Of a stretch of DNA of 64,000 nt, positions 34,524-43,427 are shown piece after piece. The stretch is from Alphaproteobacteria bacterium (GTDB taxonomy: Bacteria > Pseudomonadota > Alphaproteobacteria > Micavibrionales > Micavibrionaceae), in the NCBI GenBank assembly GCA_020848095.1, contig JADLAT010000023.1:1-64000 (forward strand), read 5' to 3'. The notes under the pieces were generated by a model. The model had not been told where the DNA came from. It worked only from the letters and a program-made list of their open reading frames with translations, and searched no databases. Both the position numbers and the translations under genes were made by a program. How positions within the stretch are numbered: the stretch's first letter is position 1; the number at the start of each line of letters is the position of its first letter.

Positions 34524-37500
34524 CTAGGCAATGATATCGCCTGAATTGTACAGAGTCTGTGCGTCCAGCAAGGCTCCACCGGTGTTTATTTTTGCGATAT
34601 ATTCCAGATTAAAGACCCCGGCGGTACCGTCCCGGTCGATCCCCATAACCACTTCGCCCTTGGCATTGGGCGCGGTGAAGGTCAGGAAGTCACTGATATT
34701 GCTCACCCCGATTGTAAACCCGCTGAGCAGGTTGGACAAGTCGAGTTTATCGCCTTCGGCCGCGTTGAAATCCTTGATATAATCATAATTGCCATCCAGA
34801 TCCGCCGCGCGGAAAACAAATGTATCAGCGCCGGCGCCGCCCCAGATCAAATCTACGCCGAGGCCGCCATAGAGCGTGTCATTTCCATCGCCGCCATAAA
34901 GGCGATCATTGCCAGCATCGCCATAGAGCGTGTCATTCCCGGAATCGCCACTTAGAATATCATTACCGTTTCCACCATAGAGCGTGTCATTATCCGCCCC
35001 GCCATAGGCAAGATCATCGTCATCCCCGCCATAGATAATGTCGTCCCCGGCTTCGCCATAGAGGGTATCACTCCCGGCCTCACCGTATAATGTGTCATTA
35101 CCCGCATCGCCGCTCATGATATCATTGCCCGTGCCGCCCCAGAGCGTATCATTACCCCAGCCGCCATAAAGCGTATCATTACCCGCATCGCCGTAAAGCG
35201 TGTCGTTATCCGCATCGCCAAACAAGACATCATCCCCGTCATCGCCATGCATGATATCGTCACCTGCGTCGCCGCGCATAACATCATTATCCGCGCCGCC
35301 GTTTATGGTGTCGTTACCCGTGCCGCCATACAGAGAATCTCTGCCTGCGCCGCCGTTGAGCGTGTCCGCGCCGTCGCCGCCATAAATTGCATCATCGCCC
35401 GCATCGCCGTTAATGATGTCATCACCGCTTTCGCCATAGAGATAGTCATTACCATCACCACCGCTAATCGTATCATTATCCGCGCCGCCGTAAATTGCAT
35501 CAATACCGGCATCGCCATAGAGAAGATCAGCGCCAGCATTGCCGTATATGTAATCATTACCATCATCACCATGGATGGTATCAGCACCATCATCCCCGCC
35601 CAGAATGTCGTTATCAGCGCCACCATTGATCGTATCATCACCGGTGCCGCCGTAGATTTTATCAATACCGGCATTACCATTCAGGATGTCGTTCCCGGCA
35701 TCGCCAAAAATGCGGTCATTGCCGATACCGCCAGACACGATATCTATGCCGTTACCGCCATAGATATCATCATTGCCATCGCCGCCATTAAGGATGTCAT
35801 CCCCGTCCCCGCCGGAGAGGACATCATCGCCCGCATCGCCGTTTAGCGTATCATTTCCATCCTGGCCGTACAGGCGATCATTGCCAGCGCCCGCGGACAT
35901 GACATCATCCCCCAAGCCACCATAGAGCGTGTCGTTCCCCACTACGCCGGTGATGGTTAGCGTATCATTGCCCGCTTTGCCATCGAATATGACCGCAAAA
36001 TTAGCATGCGTCCCGGTCAGGGTCATGGAGTCGTCACCCGCAAGGCCATAGAGTGTTATGCTGCCGGGGGCATTGGCATTGGTTATATTAATGTCCAGAT
36101 TGGTGGTTGTTCTGGTGAATGTAGCGATATTGCCCGTGGCGCCGCTGTAGCCCAGCTCCGCCGCCGTGAGCGTATCGGACCCCAGCGCAGTCGATTGATA
36201 ATAATATTTTGCTGCCCCCTCCCGGAAGAACATTGTGTAGGTTTCCGGCTCATAAGCCTGAGCCTCTACCTCCGCGAAGGTATAGGACGTGCCGTTAAAC
36301 AGGAAGTTTTCAATATTTGTTACCGTATCGGTCCAGCTTTGCGCGATGTGCTGGAGCGTCAGGGTGACAGAATCCACTAACGATACCAAAAAAGCGCTGA
36401 TGTCGAAGGCATAAACAGCCGTATCCGTGCCGCCCTCGCCGTTCAGGGTGTCGTTGCCTGTGCTGGCATAGAAGGTATCGTTGCCCAGCCCGCCGCGCAG
36501 GATGTTATTGGTCGTATTGCCCGTAAGGCTGTCGTTCCCGGAACCACCAATGGCGTTTTCAATCACCGCGCCAAAGGCAATGACGATATTATTGGTCATG
36601 TAGCCCGCGCTGGTGAAAGCGCCCTCGACCAGCGTTATGACCTGATTTGTAGAATAGCCAGACAGGTCGAGCGTGTCGTTCCCCGCACCATCCCAGATGG
36701 CAAAAGGCGCGCTGGAGACGCTGAGGTCGTATTGCGTATAGCCCGCATTGCTATTAAAGCCGTAAACAGTGTCCCCGGCTCTGGTGGAATTGTTAACGCC
36801 GTAAATCTGTTGCAGAGCCATAATGTCATAGAGCATCGGCGTGGCCGCGTATTGCCAGACGCCGCTTTGTGCCCAGTGATCCGTCCCCAGCAGATTGGCA
36901 TTGTTATAGGACATAATGGAATACTGGCGGTTGTCATTGAGATAGGCCACTTGCGTATCATAATTGACGTTGCCGTTGTAATTGCCCTGATGCCCCAGAC
37001 CGAGCGAATGGCCGATCTCATGCAAGATTGTCTGCACGCCGTATTTGCCGATGGTGGTCAGATCTGACCAGCTGCCGGTATCCGTATCAATGGAAAGCGT
37101 ATTGGAGGCGATATTACCGCTGCCGCTGTAATAGCTGGAACCGGAATAGGCTCCACCATCGCTGCCTTCAACAATATTGATGTTACCGCCGCTGCTGACT
37201 TCCGAGAACTGAATGTCCGCGACATCCGCCCAGAGGTTAAAGGCCATTCTGAAGCTGTCTTTTTCAGCGTTTGTATAGCCGCTGCCGAAGCTGAAGGTTA
37301 CTGTATCTTGCGCCCATTGACGCGTATTGGCCGAGCCACCCGCATATTGCCAATAGCCGGTTACGAGTTGGTCCACCATTTGCTGGGTCGTGCCGTAGGT
37401 CGAGGGCGCGGCGGCGGGATCATCGTAATAAAGCCCCTGTTGCACGCCGAAGAGGGGGTCTGTGTGGTTACTGCCGGAGCACGCCGGACAGCCGCAGGCA

Positions 37501-37538
37501 GAATCGTGCCCCATCTCTTGTGTTGAATCGTCACTCAT
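34524..37538 (-). CDS. Serralysin-type M10 metalloprotease with long RTX array
   Basis: 1004 residues. The metzincin zinc site HEIGHSLGLGH is at 173-183 and the Met-turn SIMSY at 207-211, so the protease looks active. The N-terminus, with no signal peptide, has a cysteine cluster (ACGCPACSG, Cys15, 17 and 20). After the catalytic domain come a serralysin-C-type region and two blocks of GGxGNDxLY repeats, the longer from about 525 to 890. The type-I secretion C-terminus resembles that of the neighbouring RTX protein (both end DAQTL-x5-IIA-like). Calcium-dependent extracellular protease; substrate unknown. Usual serralysins are about 480 residues, so the repeat region is strongly expanded. Confidence 0.9.
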   Translation of the reverse strand: MSDDSTQEMGHDSACGCPACSGSNHTDPLFGVQQGLYYDDPAAAPSTYGTTQQMVDQLVTGYWQYAGGSANTRQWAQDTVTFSFGSGYTNAEKDSFRMAFNLWADVADIQFSEVSSGGNINIVEGSDGGAYSGSSYYSGSGNIASNTLSIDTDTGSWSDLTTIGKYGVQTILHEIGHSLGLGHQGNYNGNVNYDTQVAYLNDNRQYSIMSYNNANLLGTDHWAQSGVWQYAATPMLYDIMALQQIYGVNNSTRAGDTVYGFNSNAGYTQYDLSVSSAPFAIWDGAGNDTLDLSGYSTNQVITLVEGAFTSAGYMTNNIVIAFGAVIENAIGGSGNDSLTGNTTNNILRGGLGNDTFYASTGNDTLNGEGGTDTAVYAFDISAFLVSLVDSVTLTLQHIAQSWTDTVTNIENFLFNGTSYTFAEVEAQAYEPETYTMFFREGAAKYYYQSTALGSDTLTAAELGYSGATGNIATFTRTTTNLDINITNANAPGSITLYGLAGDDSMTLTGTHANFAVIFDGKAGNDTLTITGVVGNDTLYGGLGDDVMSAGAGNDRLYGQDGNDTLNGDAGDDVLSGGDGDDILNGGDGNDDIYGGNGIDIVSGGIGNDRIFGDAGNDILNGNAGIDKIYGGTGDDTINGGADNDILGGDDGADTIHGDDGNDYIYGNAGADLLYGDAGIDAIYGGADNDTISGGDGNDYLYGESGDDIINGDAGDDAIYGGDGADTLNGGAGRDSLYGGTGNDTINGGADNDVMRGDAGDDIMHGDDGDDVLFGDADNDTLYGDAGNDTLYGGWGNDTLWGGTGNDIMSGDAGNDTLYGEAGSDTLYGEAGDDIIYGGDDDDLAYGGADNDTLYGGNGNDILSGDSGNDTLYGDAGNDRLYGGDGNDTLYGGLGVDLIWGGAGADTFVFRAADLDGNYDYIKDFNAAEGDKLDLSNLLSGFTIGVSNISDFLTFTAPNAKGEVVMGIDRDGTAGVFNLEYIAKINTGGALLDAQTLYNSGDIIA
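34850..35960 (-). repeat. RTX nonapeptide repeat array of the M10 protease
   Basis: About 1.1 kb of tandem, degenerate 27-bp units encoding GGxGNDxLYG motifs. Such arrays are prone to recombination and to assembly collapse, so repeat copy number in an assembled sequence may be uncertain. Confidence 0.85.
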
Positions 37539-37676
37539 ATAAAAACATCCCCGCCTATTATTTTTTATTTAAAAACTACCCCAGTCCTTTTAGTTTAGAG
37601 GGTAAGTCTTGATATCGCTTTAAAATTGCCTACAATTTTATGTATCTCCTGATTCTTTTAGCGTATTGTTTTTAAT

Positions 37677-38792
37677 ATGAAATATTCCCTTACCTCCTTC
37701 CGGGCCTTTTTAATTTTTGTGCTTTCGGGCTTTATTTTCTGTTTTTTATTGATGGTGGGATTTAATGCGGCCCTTGACCCGCTGCATGTTTTGCGCGCGC
37801 CGGCGGCGCAGGATTATTACGATACGGAAAGCCGTTTTGGCATGCCGGGACTTGTTCTCCATAATCAAGCCCCGGATGCGGTTGTGGGAACCTCCATCGT
37901 TCAGGATTTTGATGAGGTGTTTTACAAACACGAGACTGGCCGAGCGCTTTCGCGTTACCTTCTGACAGGGGGGACGGCCTATGAACAGCGCCGCATGATT
38001 GAAACGCTTTTGCGCGCCGAAACGCCGCCAGAGCTTATAATATGGGGCGTTGCGCCCACATCGTTTTTTGCGCCCGGTCTTGAGAGCATCCGCTGGGACC
38101 AGTTTCCGGAGCATCTTTACACACAACAGCCCTCGCCCCTGCGCTATGTAGCTTCGTTTCAAACTTTTTACCGGCTTTTGCGGCAGATTCCGGCGCGCCT
38201 GCGTGGGAACAGCCAAAGCCCGGAGCAGCGCTTCAAAAGCACCCATGAGGACGCCGCAGGGGATGCCCAGAATGGCAGCCGGATTTACAAAACCTATTGC
38301 GGCGCGCAGATGGGCCGGCGGCTGGCGCGGCTGGGGGCGTATGATTACAGCCTGATGCACGCGCAGCTGGAGCAAAATTTGCGTCCTATTCTCGAAAACC
38401 ACCCGGAAATCGCCTTTACGCTGTTTTTACCGCCCTATTCTCTGGTGCAGTTTGCCGAATTTGAAAAAGCGGGTGTTCTGGATGAGGTTCTCCGGTTTCG
38501 CACGCTGCTGGCCGCGCTTGTGAAGGATTATCCCCATGCCGCGCTTTATGATTTCGGCAGCGATATTCCCATGATTTCCAATCTGGGCGATTATCACGAT
38601 GGCGTTCACTATGGCTCCGCCACGATGCAAGCGATGATCGCAGCCATGCAGGATAAGCGCGGGTGGGTGGAAAACGGGAATATAAAAGTGCAGAATGAGC
38701 GTCTGCGCCGTGCCGTACAACAAGGCAGCCCGCAAATATGGCATGATGCCGAGGATTATTGCCGGGCGGCGGGGTTAGAAATTAAAATATAG
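37677..38792 (+). CDS. SGNH-like membrane-anchored protein, probable MBOAT partner
   Basis: 371 residues. N-terminal membrane anchor (FRAFLIFVLSGFIFCFLLMVGFNAAL), then a periplasmic domain with VVGTSIVQDFDEVFYK near residue 62 (nucleophile-block position, Ser), IIWGVAPTSFF and a C-terminal DYHDGVHYGSATM near 303 (Asp-x-x-His block). Proteins of this layout (AlgJ/AlgX/DltD-like) accompany MBOAT acyltransferases. The gene is convergent with, and overlaps by 18 bases, the MBOAT gene. Activity inferred. Confidence 0.6.
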   Translation: MKYSLTSFRAFLIFVLSGFIFCFLLMVGFNAALDPLHVLRAPAAQDYYDTESRFGMPGLVLHNQAPDAVVGTSIVQDFDEVFYKHETGRALSRYLLTGGTAYEQRRMIETLLRAETPPELIIWGVAPTSFFAPGLESIRWDQFPEHLYTQQPSPLRYVASFQTFYRLLRQIPARLRGNSQSPEQRFKSTHEDAAGDAQNGSRIYKTYCGAQMGRRLARLGAYDYSLMHAQLEQNLRPILENHPEIAFTLFLPPYSLVQFAEFEKAGVLDEVLRFRTLLAALVKDYPHAALYDFGSDIPMISNLGDYHDGVHYGSATMQAMIAAMQDKRGWVENGNIKVQNERLRRAVQQGSPQIWHDAEDYCRAAGLEIKI

Positions 38793-40190
38793 AAATTCGG
38801 CCTGCACGAATTGCATAAGCAGCAGGCATAGGAATAAAAGGCCGCCCAAGGCCAGCCCCTGCACCGCGGAGGGGCGCCATCGTCCTATAACGGGAATTTG
38901 GCGCAAACATCCCCGGCCCCGCAGCCATTGATGGACATTGGGCATAAACAGCGCGATGAACAACCCCGCCCCCGCAATGGCGAAGCCGGGTACAATCTGT
39001 CCCCCCGTGCCCGCCAGAGAGGGCGAGAGCATGGAATGCCAAAGGGAGAACGCCGATTCCAGGCTTTGCGCCCGAAACAAAGCCCAGGCAAACACCACGG
39101 CGATAAAGGTTATGAGCCATGAAACGCCGCGCGGCATTGCCAGCCCCGTCCACCGCCAGAGGTAATTAAGGCATAAAAACAGGCCATGCAGCCCGCCCCA
39201 GAGGATAAAAGTCCAGCCCGCGCCATGCCACAGCCCGCCGATCAGCATAGTCAGCATTAAATTGAGGTAGCGCCGTGCGCCGCCTTTGCGGTTGCCGCCC
39301 AGCGGAATATAGACGTAATCGCGCAAAAACCGGGAAAGCGTCATGTGCCAGCGCCGCCAGAAATCAATGATATTCAAGGCTTTATACGGCGAGAAGAAAT
39401 TAAGCGGCAGACGGATGCCAAAAAGCAGGCCCAGACCGATGGCCATATCCGAATAGGCGGAGAAATCAAAATAAAGCTGCAACGTATAGGACAGCGCCGC
39501 CAGCCAGCTCTGAGAAAAGCTTAGAGGCGCGCTCAGGCTTTGTTCGAATAAAGGCGCGGCCACCATGCCCAGCGGATCGGCAAGCAGCGTTTTTTTAGCC
39601 AATCCCAGAATAAAACAGGCCGCCCCCAGCGCCACCCAGCGGGAATTGGCTGCGCGGGCGAAATTTTTGAGCTGGGGCAGGATTTCCTTTTGATGCACAA
39701 TCGGCCCGGCGATCAATTGCGGAAAGAAGCTGACAAACAAGGCGTATTCGCGCAAAGGGGGGGAGGCGACCTTGCGCTGATACCGGTCCACCAGATAAGC
39801 AATTTGCTGAAAAGTAAAAAACGATATGCCCAGCGGCAAAAGCGGACTGGCGAAATCGAAGCTTTTTTCAATCTGGGTGGCAGAAAAAATCTGGGACAGG
39901 GCAAACCAGAAATATTTGTAATAGCCGATCAGCCCCAGATTAAAGGCCAGCCCGGCGAGCAGCCAGATTTTAGCATATTTTTTACCAATGAGAACACCAA
40001 CCCCGTAATTTACCATGATCGAAATCAGCAGCAAAAGGAGGTAAAGCGGGTTCCACCAGCTATAGAAAAAGAGCGAAGCCAGCGTCAGCCAGTAAACCCG
40101 GGCGCGCACAGATAAAGAAGGCAGCGCATAAAACCCCAGCAGGACGACCGGCAGGAATGCAAAGATAAAAATATAGGAATTAAACAGCAT
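38775..40190 (-). CDS. MBOAT family O-acyltransferase (AlgI-like)
   Basis: 471 residues, about 11 membrane spans. Seen: [85 protein letters not shown]-type segment and the catalytic-His motif [17 protein letters not shown] near residue 317. AlgI-type enzymes pass acetyl groups across the membrane for exopolysaccharide O-acetylation. Starts inside the end of the upstream GT4 gene (11-base overlap), so it is co-expressed with it. Confidence 0.92.
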   Translation of the reverse strand: [471 protein letters not shown]

Positions 40191-41412
40191 GTTTCAAAAG
40201 CGGCGTCTCTTCGGGCGCAGATTTGCGGGCGGCAGCAAAATTGGCAAAGCTTTTCCAAAATTCATAGCGCACCGGCATAAGCCGCTCGGATGTATAGAAT
40301 TTTGATTTTTCAAAATTGCGGATAGCTTCCTGTTTTCGCCATTCTTTATTGGAGAGCATTTTATCAATCCCCCGCCACAAAGTCGTGGCATCGCCGGGTT
40401 TATGGAGACAATCGGGAGAGAGCAGCTCCGGGATACCGCCCGCCGTTGAACCCAGAACGGGACAACCCATGCTCATGGCTTCGATGGTGGCGCGCGGGAC
40501 ACCCTCTTGAAAGCTGGGCTGGATATAAAGATCTATATCCTTGAGCCAGTCTAAAACGCCCGCGCCCGATTGAATGACCCCTTCGAAGGACACAAGATGA
40601 TCCACCCCCATAGAACGCGCCAAAGCCCGGTATTTTTCCGGCCTGCCGGGCCCAAGTATCTTAAATACGAAACGTCCCGGATTGTTATTTTCTATGCGGC
40701 GAAGTGCCTCAAAAGCAATATGAATGCCTTTAAGTTTATTCCCCAGTGTTCCGATCAACCCGATCACCAGCATTTCATTATCTTCCGCCGCCTCTATAGA
40801 TTGCAGGCGTTTTTCAAGAATTTGAGGATCGGGCGCGGGGATGCGGACGTTGGAGGCCACCGCCGTATGTCCGTGGGTTTTATAGCGCCCTTGCAGAAAA
40901 TTCTGGCTTACATATAAAACGTAATCCGCGTGTGCGGTTATGACTTTATCCCGCAGATACCGGATGGGGGCATAGATTTTCCCATAGGGGCTGCCGTGGT
41001 TCCAGGTACTGTCCCACGCGCAGGCCGACATTTCCATGGCAATTGGTTTTTTCATAGCTCTGGCATGTTTGTAGGCCAGCCAGCCCAGATCGCTCACCGC
41101 GCGGATAACAACAGCATCTGATTCAGCGACCAGTTTTTTTAAGGCCCGGTCCACGTTTTTTCGATTTTTCAACAGCCCGCAGATCGAGTTAATGTTCGGC
41201 ATAAGCTCAAAATCCACCTCCGGTCCGGAGCTGACGTTAAGCTTTTGTAAATCATGGTTTTTATTTAAAATTGCGCCCCGCCCGAGGATGGTCACATCCG
41301 AAAACGCCCTGATATAAGGTTCGTAATAAGAATAGGGGAACTGGCCCTGTGAATAGACCGTACCCAATTCAGATTGGAAATAAACGTTATCGTGGCAATA
41401 AAGGAGTTTCAT
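40180..41412 (-). CDS. Glycosyltransferase, GT4 (GT-B fold)
   Basis: 410 residues from ATG 41412 (MKLLYCHDNVYFQSELG); the open frame to 41451 has no start support. Donor-binding half: VIGLIGTLGNKLKGIHIAFEAL, FKILGPGRPEKYRALA, VSFEGVIQSGAGVLDWLKDIDLYIQPSFQEGVPRATIEAMS (EX7E segment) and GSTAGGIPELL. It probably adds a sugar in the same polysaccharide pathway. Followed in overlap by the MBOAT gene. Confidence 0.88.
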   Translation of the reverse strand: MKLLYCHDNVYFQSELGTVYSQGQFPYSYYEPYIRAFSDVTILGRGAILNKNHDLQKLNVSSGPEVDFELMPNINSICGLLKNRKNVDRALKKLVAESDAVVIRAVSDLGWLAYKHARAMKKPIAMEMSACAWDSTWNHGSPYGKIYAPIRYLRDKVITAHADYVLYVSQNFLQGRYKTHGHTAVASNVRIPAPDPQILEKRLQSIEAAEDNEMLVIGLIGTLGNKLKGIHIAFEALRRIENNNPGRFVFKILGPGRPEKYRALARSMGVDHLVSFEGVIQSGAGVLDWLKDIDLYIQPSFQEGVPRATIEAMSMGCPVLGSTAGGIPELLSPDCLHKPGDATTLWRGIDKMLSNKEWRKQEAIRNFEKSKFYTSERLMPVRYEFWKSFANFAAARKSAPEETPLLKHAV

Positions 41413-41553
41413 AATTAAAAATTCTTGGAATAATAAAATATCATACGTCACACAGGATATTTCACAAAACGTATTAAGTATATCAATAACTTGATTTATT
41501 TACATGCGCGAGCGTATCGCCATAAAACTTTCCTTTTAAAAGGAACCTGATAT

Positions 41554-41568
41554 GCCTGAAACTCAGGC
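41554..41568. other. Small hairpin overlapping the antiporter stop codon
   Basis: Inverted repeat GCCTGA-AAC-TCAGGC, with a second palindrome (TTCCTTTTAAAAGGAA) at 41530-41545 just beyond. Either could help end the minus transcript, but neither has a strong T run. The 150-base gap to the GT4 gene holds no other feature I can support. Confidence 0.3.
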
Positions 41569-43392
41569 TGCGCCATTATTTTTCCCGTTTCCGTTTTCAT
41601 CCCTTTCCATCACGATCATGAATTCATCCTCTTTGGGTTTGGCGCGTAAATTGGTATCTTGAGAATAAAAAGAGACGAGCCCGGCTTTGGAAATTACGCC
41701 CACAAGCATGCGGTTTTCATTTTCCTCCGGCACCAGCAAAGGCGCTTCTTTTTCAGGCTTGCCCACGCGCGTAGTGCGAAAACGCCAGTTTTCATGGTAT
41801 TTTGACCATATCTTATGAAGCGTTGTTTCAGTGGATATAAAGGATTTCCCCTGAATGGCCGTTGATATTTTGCGGCGCTCCGACATTTCCGTATTGTCTG
41901 GGCTGATGCGGAAAACACGCTCTGTGCCATATTCATAGCCGAATTTTTCGCAAATAAGCGCGTTATAGGCCGGATTCGGGGTGGCGGCCAGAAGCGTGTT
42001 ATATTTGCTGAACTCCAGCGCAAATTCAGTTTCATCCGACAGCAATTCCCCGTAATAAACCGGAATATCGGCCAGACGGGCCTTACCCAACGTGCTCCAG
42101 TCATTATCAACGAGCATGACGGGAACCCCTCTGGTTTTGAGCGTTTCCGCCAGTTGGATCGACCAAGGGTAAGCCCCGGCGATGATGACGCCGTTTGTTT
42201 CCTCAGAGGTTAGTTTTAAGCGCCGCGCCAAGGGTTTTATCGTCAGGCTGTGCAAGACCACGGTGATAATCACCACGGCAAAGGCGATCGGCAGAATTTT
42301 ATCACCGCCCTCGAAACCAGCCTCGGTCAAACGCGGCCCCAAAACCCCGGCCATGGCGGCACAAACCACGCCGCGCGGTGCGATAAATCCGGCCAGAAGG
42401 ATTTCCTGACGCGTCATATGCGTACCAAGAGAGCAAATCAAGAACGTCAAAGGCCGAATAACAAATAAAAGCGCGGCAATGAACAGGAAACCCTGCCAGT
42501 TCAGCTTCAGCAGTACAGAGGCGTCAAGATCCGCCGTCAGTAAGATAAACACGCCCGATACCAGCATAAGCGTGATGGTTTCCTTGAAGCGTTTAATCTC
42601 CTCCAGGCTGGCGGTGTGGATATTGGATAAGGTGATGCCCAAAATGGTCACCGCGATCAGGCCGGATTCATGAAGCAAAAGGTTACAGCCGAAGAAGAGG
42701 GTCAGCACCATGCTGAACAAAAAGGGCGTTTTAAGATATTCGGGCATATGGCCGCGCTCGAAAATACGCTTAACGAGATGGGCCAGTGCGAAGCTTACAA
42801 GGGAAATCGCCAGCAGGGTCAGGCCATGCTCCACAAAGAACGCTGTCCCGGCATGTCCGTCACGAGCAGCCACGAAATATTCATAGGATAAGATGGCAAA
42901 GATAACACCCAAAGGGTCGTTGACGATTCCCTCCCATTTCAGGACCGTCCCCACGCGCGGATTAAGGCGGGACTGGCGCAGAAGCGGCATAATCACGGTT
43001 GGCCCGGTAACCACCAGCATTCCGCCCAGCGTGATGGCCACCGGCCACTCCAGACCGGCGATGTAATGCGCAGCCGCACTGATGAGAATCCAGCCAATCG
43101 GCCCGCCCAGCAGCAGCACATGCCGAACGGCCCGGCGCGTTTCGCGCAATTCCTTTAAATGGAGCTGGAGACTGCCCTCAAAGAGGATAATCGCCACCGC
43201 CGCCGAAATGGCCGGACTTAAAAGCTCGCCCATCAACAAATCAGGTTTGACCAAACCGCTCACTGGGCCAAGGATAAACCCCAGCCCCAGAAGGAAGATG
43301 ATAGCGGGGATGTGAAAACGCCATGCGGTCCACTGCGCCGCAATGCTGGCCACCGCGATGATAACAATCTGAATGGATAGAAATTCGGTCAT
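41563..43392 (-). CDS. Cation:proton antiporter, CPA1 family, with C-terminal RCK/TrkA-N domain
   Basis: 609 residues. About 12-13 membrane spans (residues 1-395) with VVTGPTVIMPLLRQ and the ion-site motif WEGIVNDPLGVIFAI, which carries the Asn-Asp pair typical of electroneutral CPA1 NhaP-type exchangers. A cytosolic nucleotide-binding-like domain follows (NGVIIAGAYPWSIQLAETLKTRG, VMLVDNDW, TLLAATPNPAYNALICEKFGYEYG). It probably controls cytoplasmic pH and Na+/K+. It lies 35 bases after the SLC13 permease on the same strand, so the two form an operon. Confidence 0.88.
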   Translation of the reverse strand: MTEFLSIQIVIIAVASIAAQWTAWRFHIPAIIFLLGLGFILGPVSGLVKPDLLMGELLSPAISAAVAIILFEGSLQLHLKELRETRRAVRHVLLLGGPIGWILISAAAHYIAGLEWPVAITLGGMLVVTGPTVIMPLLRQSRLNPRVGTVLKWEGIVNDPLGVIFAILSYEYFVAARDGHAGTAFFVEHGLTLLAISLVSFALAHLVKRIFERGHMPEYLKTPFLFSMVLTLFFGCNLLLHESGLIAVTILGITLSNIHTASLEEIKRFKETITLMLVSGVFILLTADLDASVLLKLNWQGFLFIAALLFVIRPLTFLICSLGTHMTRQEILLAGFIAPRGVVCAAMAGVLGPRLTEAGFEGGDKILPIAFAVVIITVVLHSLTIKPLARRLKLTSEETNGVIIAGAYPWSIQLAETLKTRGVPVMLVDNDWSTLGKARLADIPVYYGELLSDETEFALEFSKYNTLLAATPNPAYNALICEKFGYEYGTERVFRISPDNTEMSERRKISTAIQGKSFISTETTLHKIWSKYHENWRFRTTRVGKPEKEAPLLVPEENENRMLVGVISKAGLVSFYSQDTNLRAKPKEDEFMIVMERDENGNGKNNGAA

Positions 43393-43427
43393 ACTGTGCT
43401 CTTTCTATCTTGATGGGCCGGCCACGC

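Noticed and set aside
34820-35846. Plus-strand open frames across the RTX arrays (His/Arg- or Ile/Ala-rich)
   Set aside because: They are mirror images of the repeat codons and have no domain or ribosome site; the minus-strand RTX proteins explain the region.
32500-35960. Repetitive DNA that could look like CRISPR or a satellite array
   Set aside because: Units are about 27 bp, in frame and encode GGxGxDxxx motifs with no distinct spacers; they are RTX coding repeats.
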